Positions 44,028 to 55,682 of a stretch of DNA of 64,000 bases are shown one piece after another. Origin of the DNA: Plantago ovata (Eukaryota > Streptophyta > Magnoliopsida > Lamiales > Plantaginaceae); the NCBI GenBank assembly GCA_028274465.1, contig CM051455.1, positions 102,546,942 through 102,610,941 of the forward strand. Reading direction: 5' to 3'. The translations under genes and the position numbers were made by a program. The notes under the pieces were generated by a model. That model had not been told where the DNA came from. It searched no databases and was given only the letters and a program-made list of their open reading frames with translations. How positions within the stretch are numbered: the stretch's first letter is position 1; every line of letters starts with the position of its first letter.

Positions 44028-44032
44028 ACAAG

Positions 44033-45351
44033 TTAATTATCCAATGATGGAGGTCCATTAACATGTTCAAGAATGCGTCCAGTGGAAACCCAAGTCTGAA
44101 GTTTTTCAACTTTGACTTGTTTTCTACTTGCTGAGGAACTAGGAGGTTTTGAGCTGAAAGACTTTTGACTCGTGCTGGTCAAATCCACTTTCTGATGTGG
44201 TGTCTTGCTCTGTTGACCTTTTTGCTGAACATACTTTTCAGTAAGTTCTTTTCCAGCAAGGTTCCTTCTAGCCCTAGCATTGGGAGTCTTTTCAGAACTC
44301 TTATGCTTGATTTTATTCATCTCTTTGAAGTATCTTTGCTGACTTTGCTTATACTCATGAAAGAGTTGACTTTGCTTGGTTTTGAAACCTAGTCCACTTT
44401 TCGGAGAATGCTGAGCTTTAGCTTCAGCAACCTTACTTGATTCAAGTTTGTCAGCAAAGGACTTCTGATTACTTTTAGTAATCTTGCCTTTAGTCTTAAC
44501 AACTTGCTTTTCAGCAACTTGTTTGGCGGAATGCTTCACAGCATTCTTCTTCTTTCCAGTTTGCTTCTCAGCAACCTGTTTTCCTTTAAAGTCTTGTTAC
44601 TTTGAGTAGCAACAGCGGGCTTTATGGTCATAGGTACTTGATTGCATGTTTCAGCAACCTTAGTTTGACCAAACTGATAGATTTCTGGTGGACTACTATC
44701 AGTAGCACGTACAACGGAGATAGGTGATTTATCTTTTCTTAAGATTTCTACGTTATCACCTTCGCACGTTGCTCCTAAACCTTCTTTCTGAGATGGATCT
44801 CTCAAATAAGAGTTTAGTTCAGTCAGCGTATTACTTGCTTCCACATAGGATTTGAAATTGATTTTCATCTTTTTCATTTCTTGGATTTCAGCAAGTAACT
44901 TTAGAATTGAGGACTGATATTCTTCCAATTCTAATGCCATTTGAGAATTTTTCTCTGCAGCTTCAGCAATCAACTTCTTAAGACGCCTTCTTTCAGCATC
45001 CTTTTCTTCTGTCTCTTCCTTCAGCAAGACGTACTTTTCAGTAGTCTGCTTGGTCAGAGTTTCAGCAATTTGTAGTTTCTCTTGCTGTTTGCTGAGAGTT
45101 TCCTCAAATCTTTCGATTTCTCCTTGAATCTTGTCAAGGTCAATCTTGTCTTCACTTTCTGAGTCTGAGTCAGAGGTAGAATTGTTTACCTGACCGGCCA
45201 TGAGGCAGAATTCGTAGTTCGACACATCTGGATAAGCTTCCATAGCTATTCCACAAACTTCTTTGCCAATCTCCACGTCTAGAGTGGCTTCTTCATCGTC
45301 GGTGTTTGAACTTTCATCCTCACTGTCTTCGAAGCTAGTATCAATACACAA
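44033..45351 (-). pseudogene. Gag C-terminal half of copia E2
   Basis: It covers the acidic stretch, the coiled coil and the Lys/Ser-rich tail ending NGPPSLDN, split by a frameshift near 44545. It is separated from the N-terminal half by a TAG at 45373-45375 where E1 and E3 have Lys. Confidence 0.8.
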
Positions 45352-45375
45352 TGCATCGATTTTTGCTTGAAGCTT

Positions 45376-46452
45376 CTACTTTTCTTCAGCAATAAAAGCT
45401 CTTTTGAACTTCTTCTTCTTTTCAGCAGATTTGCCTTTCAGCAAAGGGCAATTAGCTTTGAAGTGTCCAGGCTTTTTGCAGTAAAAACATAGATCATTTC
45501 CAACTGCTGGTTCTTCTGATGAAGTAGCTTGCTGAGCTTGCTTGTTCAACGAGCTAGTTTCATTCTTGTACTTATGGTAGTTGTTACCAAGATGCTTTTT
45601 CAGCTTCTCTTTTGCTTTTCGCCTTTCAAGTTCCTTACTGATGAATTTCTTCATGTTTTTAACAACTAAAGCATTTTCATCAGCAGGCTCTTTATCATTC
45701 TTCTTTTTAGAAGATGACGGCTTTGCAGCAAGAGTAATGTTTTGCGATTTTTCAGCAAACACATTTTCTCTTTGCTTTGTCTCATAATTGACAGTAGCAA
45801 GATGAGAGAACAACTCTGTTGGTGTAATGTCTGGCATTCCTTGATTATAATAGAAATTCAGAGTGTGGATCCATTCTTGATTCAGACTTCTGATGATAGT
45901 TTTCACTTTCTCAAAATCTGAGTAGAGGTTTCCAACACCCAATGCTGCCATTTCACTAACAAGAGTTGTGAATCTGAAATCCAAGTCTTCCAGTGACTCG
46001 TTTGTACCTTGCTTAAAGTTTTGAAACTTTAATTTAAGTACTTCAAGTTTGTTTTCCTTGGTCTTGTCAGATCCAGCACAAAGATCTTGAACCATTTTCC
46101 AAGCCTCCTTAGCAGTCTTAGCACCCCACAGTATGCACTGTATGGTATCGGGAGTTGATCGAATGATGATATTTCTTGCTTGGCCATCAAGACGGAATCT
46201 CTTAGCTTCGTCAGAAGTCCATTCCTCTCTTGGTTTTGGCACAACCGTATCTGATGGTTCGCCTAGCATAGTTTCCTTCCCAGCTTCAGTGGTCTTGTGA
46301 GGGAAACTCCTTTCAATCTTAGTGATCTTGATAGGTCCATCATTGATGACCGTAACCATCTCATCACTAATGGCCTCAAGATGTAGCATCATGTTGTTTC
46401 GCCATTTCTCGTAATTTTCCAGCTTCAGCAAGGGAGCATCTCCTAAAGACAT
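45376..46452 (-). pseudogene. Gag N-terminal half of copia E2
   Basis: 358 residues from MSLGDAPLLKLENY to AFIAEEK contain an intact core and the zinc knuckle CFYCKKPGHFKANC. This is the most complete gag N-terminus in the window. The premature TAG after it prevents the coiled-coil part from being made. Confidence 0.85.
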
Positions 46453-46550
46453 CCTGTCAACAAAGCACTACCAAACTGATCAAGTGAGAGTGATTTACGA
46501 AAAGCACCTAAGGGGATCTAGGTTCAGTGCAGAAGGTTAAAGAACCTCCT

Positions 46551-46562
46551 GCTCTGATACCA
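46551..46562 (-). other. Primer binding site of copia E2
   Basis: The minus strand reads TGGTATCAGAGC, two bases inside the 5' LTR. Confidence 0.92.
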
Positions 46563-46564
46563 CT

Positions 46565-48140
46565 TGTTGGTCCCTTTAAACAACACGAAAAGACTAGAGG
46601 GGGGAGGGGTGAATAGTCTTTTCAAACTTTCGTCGTTTAAAACTTTCTCAGCAAGTACTTATTACTTTTCAGTAATGAGTTTGCTGATACTTAACTTTCT
46701 CAGCAAGCGTAAGTTACATTATCGTAGCTTGGTTTGCTGATACTTAAAGTCAGAGAGCGGAAGTCTTTGATACAATAAGTGCTCTTTCAGTAAGTAAAGG
46801 TTTCAGCAAGTGAAGTGAGTGACTGTGTACAGACAGATATGAATTGCTGAAAGCTAAGTACAGAAAGTAAATCACACAAACACTTTTATAGTGGTATCTG
46901 AGAGTGGTGTAATCTCTCAACTAATCCACTTCGTCCTTTCTAGGACTGAATCCACTAAGATATGATTGAGGTTCTTTACAATGTCCTATCTAGAGCGATT
47001 CAACAGAAACCAAAGCACACTTGCTTTGTCTCCAACCTAAACTAGAGAACTCAACCTTGTTCTCCACCAAACTTGGTACTTTTAATCAGCAAAACTATGC
47101 TCGATTAAGTTCCCCCTGAATATCACGTCTGAAAGGGTGTATTTTCAGTTATAGAGTTTTGGGGTGAGATAACTTAATTATAACTTATTCAGTTACAACA
47201 AGTAATCTAAGAAACACAACTTGGAATACTTTGCAGTAAACAAGTTTGATTGTTTCTGGTGTCAAGACTTATTCTTGTTCGAAAGAAAGAACACTTAACT
47301 AGTTTCTTAGCCGAGTTTGTTCTACTTCTTCACAAGTAGCTTTTTCAAGCTTTAAGTCTTGGAACAGATCAATGGCAGTATAGAGAGTTTGAAGGTATGT
47401 GAGTTTAAGCACAAGTGAGAGTTTGATCACGTTGTTGACACACTTCAACTCTTTGCCAGATGACCTCTATTTATAGTGTAAGTAAGGAGCCGTTTGAATT
47501 TCAAATCCTAAGGCTTTTGTTCCTTAACATGTCACTATCTTGCTTTTGTACTTTAAGCAGCGTCTTTGTTTGTCTTCTAGTCTTCATGTCCTTCGCGTGC
47601 AAGCTTTGCATTTAATGCACATTTGAATAGAATTCAAACAGTAACATTGGAGCGCAAACTCAAGTACTTTCAGATTTTCACTTATGCAATGCTGTTGCTG
47701 AATTTTCCACTTTCTGAGCAACACGTGCCTTTGTAGATACCAGTCTTCAGCAATCTTCAAGTCTTCAGATCTTCTAAATCTTCAAGTCTTCAGATCTTCA
47801 ATAATCTTCAAGATTCTGAGCGGTTTCTATTTGCTTCAATAGTTTGTTTGTAAAAACAAAGTATATCGTCAGCAAATGCTTCAATAGGTTATTTTCTTTT
47901 CAGAAAATAAGATACATCATAAGCTTCAGCATCAATAAATTATTTTCTTTTCAGAAAATAAAATACATCATACGCAAAAGAAATAACTTATCTAGCATCT
48001 AAACTAAGTCATCAGCAAACGTTCCTCTTTTACAATGTCCTTAAAATTCTAAATTCCTATGGACCTTAAGAGTACTAGTTACTGGACTTTCCTTAATTTA
48101 GCATGGTTAATTGCTCATCAAAATTACAAGATTCCTAACA
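46565..48140 (-). repeat. 5' LTR of copia E2
   Basis: 1576 bases, TGTTGGTCCC to CCTAACA on the plus strand, followed by the target duplication CCACT (48141-48145). Against the 3' LTR it has a deletion of roughly 75 bases between two CTTTCAG repeats (near 47673) and an extra copy of a GAAGACTTGAAGAT unit. Confidence 0.92.
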
Positions 48141-49116
48141 CCACTCGATTTGTTTCTCAATATTGGTTTAGATGAACGAACGGCCAAAAACACCGTCGCC
48201 AACAACAAAGTCACAAACAATCTCACTGCCGTCATTCACAAGGTGCCTGCGTGCATCCCAAACTCCAATTGCATGTTTGTTTTTCATTTCATATACTGTT
48301 TAGCTCAAATTTCTGCTTCTCTTATGCCTATGTTAATGTGGAAACAAACTGACTGATTGTGGAAAGGAATATTCGATTCGTGCTTAGTTGATTTAGGATG
48401 GATTTGTTGCTGCGAGATGTTTATCAATCCGATTTTGGTTGAGAATTGTTCATTTTCAGTTTATAATAGTTCAATCAATAGCTAAACTCCAAACAGTGTA
48501 GGATTAAACGTTTTAACTTGATTTGAAGGTGTTGTTGGTATATGAGCTTACTTATTATATCTAGTTAATAATATTTGGATACTGTATTTCAGGCTGGCGT
48601 AGCTACTAGTGGTTGTGAACGATCTGTCGGCAATTTGCTCTACACGGTGAGTCGATACTTTCATTGGGAGGTTTTGTTTACATGAGTAGTAGCTCATAGT
48701 TGGCTATGTTTGTATATATGGTACAATTTCGTTGTTTCGATGGGTAGAAGCATTCCTGGATTAGGTTTCTTATGCATCCTGTGTGTGGATGCTTTGTTGC
48801 TTTTTTTATGTACCAATACTTTACATGACTTGATTTCATGTTTTCCGTTAGCAGGTCGCCACAAAATTTCCGGAAAATGCTCTTGTGCATCGGCCTACTT
48901 TGCTTTCATATATTACCACATTCAAGGTTAACAAGTTTTATTTATTTATTGTATTTTATACTTTACACCATTATGGTTTTCAAATGCGATACTAGCCATT
49001 TTCTCTGTTTTCGTAGATTAAGACCCCTGCTCAATTGGAAGCTGCCTTTTCTTTTCTTTCTGCTACTTCATCCGATAACTTGAAATCCGATGACTTCGAA
49101 GAAGCTTGTGGTGTTG
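48141..49116 (+). pseudogene. Glutaminyl-tRNA synthetase N-terminal domain (copy D), rest of exon 1 to exon 4
   Basis: The exons are 48141-48242, 48593-48646, 48855-48926 and 49017-49116, with the same phases as copy A, no stops and intact splice sites. The head of exon 1 is at 5051-5082. A Glu replaces Ala in exon 3 (FPENALVHRP). Intron 1 has the single, not doubled, 108-bp unit. The copia insertion in exon 1 disrupts any normal transcript. Confidence 0.85.
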
Positions 49117-49752
49117 GTATGAGAATATTCGTAATATGTATTAATTGAAGGCTCTTTAGATTATGAATTTGATTGAGAATTTGGGTGGGTTGCATCTTTA
49201 GACATTTTTTTATGGGTGTAAGTCATCATTTAATATACCTAGAAAGCTTAGGGAACACACAACTCTTTGTTATGTATCTGGACTGTTGTGAAGTAACTCT
49301 GATGTGCCTCTGCTTTAGCAGTTTGTTTCTTGTAATGAATTCAATGTCTTACTTCGGCCCTTCCAAACCGATATCAAAACCCGACCCATCGATTACGGAA
49401 AATTACATAGAGAAACTATCAGGCGGTGCCTATGTTGGCGAAAAATTCGCTTTCACACCCTTTAGGTTGTTGACTTTTAGGGAGGTATGAAATGTCTAGA
49501 ATGCCACTAGTTAATTAACTGAAAAGACATGATTAACACACCTAAATATGAGTTGATGACATTCATAGTGTCACTCCACGCGCTCAAAACCTTCTTTTTG
49601 TCAGAACGAATGTACCCATCACACTGTAGCTGGGGTTGGTTTTCGATGATATGTGATAGTTGGATTCACACACCACCACACATTCAAACTAAGATATCTC
49701 TCATTCCTTACAAAAAAAAAAAAAAACACTGAAACTTCAATTTTACGGGTAG

Positions 49753-50200
49753 TTTTCATTGATTGTTGGTAAATCAATGACTCTTTCACATGACATTACA
49801 CGATATCAGATTCGACAGTCTCAGGTGGCAGGTTTGTTCAATTTTATCTGGCATTATTTTGGAAGAAGTTTAATTTGTCAGTTAATTAACGTTTTCCGAT
49901 GGAATTTTGTTTAGCTATGCTTCATGTAATGCTGGGTTGGAGGAGGACTAGATCGAATTCCGATAATAGTTATGAACGGATGCTATCAGCGGTTGCTGCG
50001 AATCCGACAGTACTAGATGATGTTACAGTTGAAGAAGGTGGGTCCCCAAAATCATTTTTGTTAAAAGTCTATTTTCAACATCTTCTGCAATAAATAGAGT
50101 TACATCGTTATTCTATTTGTGTTTTAGTTGGGACCATCACAGGAACAAACAATTGTGGGTGTGGGGATTCATTGTCCTTTTGGTTTGTAATTGTCTGGTT
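49753..50200 (+). pseudogene. Candidate captured gene fragment in MULE D, three exon-like pieces
   Basis: Piece 1 (49753-49831) reads GKSMTLSHDITRYQIRQSQ. Piece 2 (49915-50037) reads AMLHVMLGWRRTRSNSDNSY, then ERMLSAVAANPTVLDDVTVE. Piece 3 starts at 50128 after TTTTAG. Pieces 1 and 2 join in phase (79 nt, then 123 nt) with no stop, through GCAG|GTTTGT and TTGTTTAG|CT. The orientation is opposite to the transposase. It is present in copies A, B and D, and piece 1 is largely deleted in A. I do not recognise the source gene. Confidence 0.5.
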
Positions 50201-50241
50201 AATTCTAACACGTGGGTATTATTGGTTGTAATTTTCTATAC

Positions 50242-52086
50242 TTATGTAGACATATATAATTTTCTGAAAGGCTTATCCAGGCAATCCCCGCATGTGAAAG
50301 GCTTCTTCTTCTTATAGGGGATCTCATCAAATGAATAGTGTCGCTTTCTTTTTGGCCTGCGAGCTGACAGCTTTCTTGGTGGTGCAGTAATTTTCTTCAC
50401 CTCCCCCATGGCCCTTATACATTCACCGCGCAATGATGTGGGTATTGGCTGGATTTCAGGAGAATATGCTAGTTTGTAGGTGGCAACAAAGAAACAAGAA
50501 TCAATCACACCTACAACATGTGGTAGCTTTTGAGAAATGACCTGGGTTGCGTGCACGGAAAACCCTGCAGCTGCCACCCATAACAAGTACAAGTCCTCTT
50601 CTTCAGATCCACAGTTTGTGTAGTGTTGGATAGAACCTCATATATACCGGTTTCATCATCTCCATCTGGCGAAATAATCACCCAACACCTTCCTTTCTCA
50701 ACAAAGGCATTCCATTGGTTCTCCCGGCGAGGGCAAAGCGTCCCTGTCCAAACCCGACTTTCACTCCTACATTCTGAATACCATCGCATCAGAACCTTGC
50801 GTATGCTATCAAGCATGACCATCGGAGGCAGGGACCGTAAAGGAACTATTCGAGTATTGAAAAACTCTGCAGCATTTGAAGTCATCTCCCCATAACGTAC
50901 CACATTTGGAGAATATGCAACTGCCCACATCTTTGGAGGAAGATTTTTTAGGAAAGCAACTGCCCGTGGCCCACCTGCATCTTCAAACTATGATACACAC
51001 TCCTCGAACAGAGACTTTGTAGGAGCATAGGCGCATCTGTTCAATAACCCCCACAATCTTCTTCCGGTACAATACAGTGGCAGGGTTGGGGTACTTGCCT
51101 TTTAGATTGAGTCCTACAAGAAATAATGTTGTCAATACCAACCGCGAAAGGTGAAATGTACTTATGAAATATTTCGAATTATAATGCATATAATATCTGG
51201 TGTAATGTACTTATAAAAGATTTGCAACCTAGATGCCAAAGACAGTAGAAGTGCCTCGGTTCAGCATACACGGCCGGGAGGGCAGCCATTATCCCATCAT
51301 GTCGGTCAGAAAGAAAAATATCTTCTTCTCATGGCGAACGTGTGTTTGCAGCATTCCTGCATTAAATTCTGACACAATAAGTCTATTGAATATGCGAGTA
51401 GTTAAATTTACATGACATAATTCAATATTTAACATACGTATGAAGTAGGTCTAATTATCTGTTGTTTCTGCATCCACTATTCCAAAAGCCACCGGAAACA
51501 GCCCTGACATTGATACACATTGCCACATAACCAGTAAGGTAAATACACTTGTACAACAAATGTAATTGATCTTATAATAACTTTATAATAGTAGCACATT
51601 AACTGAGAATTTACCATTGTCACCGTCCTTGCCAAGAGCAGTCAGGAGTTGCCCTTTATATTTCCCTTTCAATGATGTAGCATCAATAAAAAGCATAGGG
51701 CGACAACGGCTGAGACCATCTAAGCTCGCTTGGAACGCCAAGAAGCAACGACAAAACTCATTTGTCTCACGCTTTGTCTATATATCAAACACAGAACCGG
51801 GGTTGGTTTCTTGCACGACCCTCCCATACCATTGAAGTGCGTTAAACGAGTCCTTATATCCACCATAAATCTTATCTCTATAAATCTGAAGTGCTCTCCA
51901 TGCCTTAATATAATTAACAGTCATCCCATATTTAGTCGACATCAAGTTCTCCACTGCCTTCCCAATGATACCAGGATTTTGCTTAACATTCTCCAATACC
52001 ATTGCAACTATCATTTTGGGTGTGAAGCGAGAACTATCATCCTTCATCAACAAACTGTTGCAGTCATGCACAAGCACCCCGTTATT
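50242..52086 (-). pseudogene. MuDR-type transposase (copy D), N-terminus removed by F2
   Basis: The minus strand starts inside the MuDR domain (VLVHDCNSLLMKDDSSRFTP) and runs through the DDE core and SWIM finger to the PPRKLSARRPKRKRHYSF tail. Unlike copy B it keeps frame at VKQNPG and has the FCRCFLAFQA stretch. It has its own TAG in place of Gln near 51782, and shares the Trp-to-stop TAG (51451-51453) and the SWIM frameshift with B. Confidence 0.85.
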
Positions 52087-53359
52087 TGATGAATGTGTAT
52101 TTTACACTTTCATTCGAGTCTTTTTCACCTATTTTAGCTATCCTCTATGATAATTTAGTTATATTTTAATGCATTTTATTAGAATAGTGTCACGTTTCCT
52201 TTTAGATTTTATTTTACAGGTTTTGGTTGAAATTCGAGGATTTCCGGGCAATTATATTGAAGTTGACAAGGAATTGGTGTTCCAGAAGACTATTTGGAGT
52301 ATCTGAAGGTTTCCGGATAGGATTTGAAGTCTAGGGGCCGAATCTGGAGGTTAGAAGGCTACTAGAAGTCAGAAACCGAGTCCGAAAAGGGGAAGAAATC
52401 CAAAAACGCGTCGAAAACGCGGAATTCCGCGAGAAAAACCCTGGGGCGAATCGCCGCGTGCTGGGGCGAACCGCCCCGTAGTTTTTCGGGGCCTATATAT
52501 AGTGCTCAGTTTTTCTCCGAAAATCATATCTTTCCAGACCTACTTTCTCACCTCTCTCTATAGTTTTAGGTAGGAACTTCCCGGGGCCTGTCCTGGGAGT
52601 TCCGTAGCTTAGGGGATACTTTTTCATAGCAGTTTGGAGCTCGTAGGATCGCAATCATCCGGAGATTGACAACCTTCGGTAACTTTGTATCTTACAGTTT
52701 TATTCTACTTATTTTATTATATTCTTTCAACATGTTTTCTTCTATGATTTCTGTTGATTGCATACCTATTATGAGTAGCTAAACTTATCGTTGGTGGTAG
52801 TATGTGAATTCTTAGCGAAGGGAAGATAATCATGCTAATGGCTATATCGCGCATTATACTCCGTGTCATTGCTTTACTTCGTTGATCAGTTGCAACCAAA
52901 ATTCTCGTATGTTGTATTAATTATTATGCACAATTGGACACTTGTCGACCATCAGACCAATTATCTTCGTAGTGTTGAATAATTACGGAACACATTAGGA
53001 CAATCGTGATTGACTTGTCAGGCCAATTATCTTCGCAGTGCTTAATATTTGCAACAGGACACTAGATTGATTCAAAGATCTCTATGCAAGACCGAGGAAT
53101 TTATGCATGATTATCGACCCGTTATGTTAAGAAGGACCATACTATCACCAATCTCCATTATCTGCTAGAAACCCCCTATTGCTATCTGTCTGCTGTTTTA
53201 TATTCTCTTGTTAAATAGATAAAGCTAGTTATAGTCCCGAGAGAACGACACTCGAGTCATTCTACTGCTACACTACGGTTTTCGTTGTAGTTGTGGATTG
53301 CCTTTGGCTAATTACAAATTTATTTGCTTGAATTCGGATCACGACATCCGTGTTCACCA
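52087..53359 (+). repeat. 5' LTR of F2
   Basis: 1273 bases, TGATGAATGTG to GTGTTCACCA. Two micro-hairpins lie upstream of TATA (TATATATA, 52494-52501): GGGGCGAATCGCCGC at 52443-52457, a decayed copy, and GGGGCGAACCGCCCC at 52463-52477. Confidence 0.88.
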
Positions 53360-53361
53360 AA

Positions 53362-53380
53362 TTGGCGCCGCTGCCGGGGA
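53362..53380 (+). other. Primer binding site of F2
   Basis: TTGGCGCCGCTGCCGGGGA lies two bases after the LTR end. It is near the tRNA-Asp-type site of Athila-like elements. Confidence 0.8.
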
Positions 53381-53528
53381 CTATACTCCTTTTTTCTGTT
53401 TAATTTGTTTATATTTACAGCTTTAGATTCCTAATTCTATTAGTTTTAGTTTTCCTTTTTAATTTCTCTCTGATACTGCTTTCCTAGTCTGTTTCTAATC
53501 ATCTTTCCTAGTCTGTTACAGATAGTGT

Positions 53529-55682
53529 ATGCCGCATACACGTTCTGCAGGAACACCACTTGCTGATTCAATTGCTGAGATCGCCAGAGTCTACCACCAG
53601 AGAAGGCGACTACTTGAAAGGCGCGCACTAGAGGAAATAGAGGAAACCGATTTCTCTGAATCTCTACTCAGTCTCTTCAAGGAAATCGACGGAATGGCAG
53701 AAGCTAGACCACTGAAGGCATGGGTTCAACCCACCAAGGATCGTATGAGGGGACCGGCGATTGTTCTTTCGTCTGCAACCCGAGATCTGGAGATCAAGAA
53801 CCACGCGTTCCAACAACTTCCGAGGTTCTATGGCTTATCAAGGGAAGATGTGATGGGGTACTTGCACGATATCGATGATTTCGTCAACCAACTCCCACGA
53901 CCCGGAGCTGACATAACAACGGATGAGTTGAGGATGAAGGTTTTTGCTATGGGACTTGGCGACAGAGCCAAGTCATGGCTGAGTTCTCTACCAGCCGGCT
54001 CGCTGGACACTTGGGAAAAGGTTTTTTAAGCTTTCATGGAGAAATACTTCCCTCACACCTTGACTACCGCGCTAAAGGCGCAGATCACTGGATTCAAGCA
54101 GGACTATGATGAGACCATCTACACCGCGTTCGAGAGGTTCCAAGATCTCACGAACAAGTGCCCTCACCATGGTTTTGAACTTTCCGACCTAGTCCATCAC
54201 TTCTACAATGGACTAACCTTCGAGAACCAACAAGTGGTGGATTTCCAATGCCGAGGCAATATTTGGGAGGAAACTGCAGAAGCCGTCTGGGCTGTTTTCG
54301 AAAGGCTTGCTAAGGGTTCGCAGTTCAAGGACCCAAGAGCAATGGTTAGGAGACGTGGACCTGAAGCTCCACCAACTCAAGAAGCCCCTATGTATAGGGG
54401 GAATGGGGATCAATTCGAGTGCTTTACCAACGAATTGAAGCAAGTCCTCAAGAGCGCCACCGGAACAACTGTTTCGAACGAAGTATGCCGAATATGCAAG
54501 AACTATGGGCATGGGGCTCATATGTGTAGATCAGAGCTGGCATACGATGATGGCAACTGGGCTCGAGGAAGTGAAGAAGAAGCCTTTGCTACGGAGTTTG
54601 GTACTAAAGAAGTTAGCTACGGACAAGACGGTAGGAATCCTCGAGGTGGATTTTGGAGAAGGGGATACCGTAACAATCAAGGATATGCACCGGCTAACCA
54701 AACTTATGGACCTAACCAAGACCGTAGTAGGCTAAACTATGGTAATGATCACTGCGAAAACCCCGCTCCGAAAGAGCCACCGAAGTCGAAGTCGGCTCAA
54801 CTGATGGAGAACTTGCAGAAGATGGTTGATCACACACAGAGTTTTCTCAAACGTTATGAAGAAGATTCCGAGAAGACTAGGGCAAGGCTTGATAAGTTGG
54901 AAGAGAGCACTAGGCTTGCCCATCAAAAGATGCAAGAGTTGATCGACCGAGGAGCAAGTAGGGAACAAGGCAAACTGCCTAGCAGCACTGTGAAGTCGAA
55001 TGCCATTACATTGGCTGGTGATGTACCTGACGAAATCACCATCAGGAAGGTTGATAGGTGCGAGTGTTGCATGAAGGAAGAACTTCTACAGGCTGAGGAA
55101 GAAGAGAAGGGCCTTGGTTCTGACACAAGTGCTGAGGAACAAGAGGATCCCGAACCACTCCCTAAAAGTTTCGATGTAAAGGTAGGGATTGGTGAGCTTG
55201 AAGATGTCCGTGCCACACTAGATACGGGATCGTACTCAAACATAATTCCTTTGAATGTGTTTGAAAAGAGCAACATTGGAAAACTATCTGAGCAAAGGGC
55301 TATTGTGCAACTGGTGGATGGATCCTTTATGAGACCCGAGGGCTTTGTGAAAAATGTGTTGGTCAAGATTGGTGAAGCATCTATATACACCAATTTCGTA
55401 GTTATGCCGGCATCTGCACCTGGGACGGGGGATGTCATACTCTTAGGGCAAACGTTCTTGACTAAACTACGCTCAGTGATGGATATCTACCAAAGAACTT
55501 GCACCATCGAAGTGGATGGCAAGCAACATGTGTTGCAAGCCATACCTGATCCACCTGAACCGCCTGATATTACTACTCACTACTGTGGTCTTGCAGCCTA
55601 TATTCTTTCTTATTCACAGGTTCGTGGCATGGAAAGGAGATCAATGAAGGGGAAGCCTAGTACCCGCAAAAAGAAAAGATAG
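53529..55682 (+). pseudogene. Gag-protease of F2
   Basis: One reading frame apart from a single TAA at 54027-54029 (TCA in F), which interrupts the gag core at EKVF. Domains in order are the gag core, a zinc knuckle CRICKNYGHGAHMC, a Gly/Arg/Asn-rich linker, a coiled coil (LMENLQKMVDHTQSFLKRYE), an acidic stretch, and a retropepsin with ATLDTGSYSNII and VILLGQTFL. A downstream product from 54036 has 548 residues. This is the better preserved of the two copies; one base change separates it from an open frame of about 717 residues. Confidence 0.82.

Larger units (their letters stand above)
5083..48140 (-). mobile_element. Sirevirus-like Ty1/copia element E2, spread over 43 kb by nested insertions
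   Basis: The minus-strand order is 5' LTR (48140-46565), PBS, gag, protease-integrase-RT-RNase H (46452 to about 40690), post-pol ORFs (12237-6968), PPT and 3' LTR (6701-5083). Both outer edges show TG/CA ends and the same target duplication, CCACT, and the GlnRS exon is continuous across it. The block between the post-pol and pol parts holds gypsy H, two gaps and contig 2. Contig 2 may be misplaced, so the true length of the nest is uncertain. The coding parts carry several frameshifts, so E2 is dead. Confidence 0.75.
49396..52086. mobile_element. MULE copy D, interrupted by F2
   Basis: It starts with the terminal repeat (GGAAAATTACATAGAGAAAC) after GACCCATCGATTAC. It contains the antisense exon-like segment, then the transposase on the minus strand, and is cut at 52086 by the LTR of F2 (site CTATT/TTATT). 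Confidence 0.8.
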
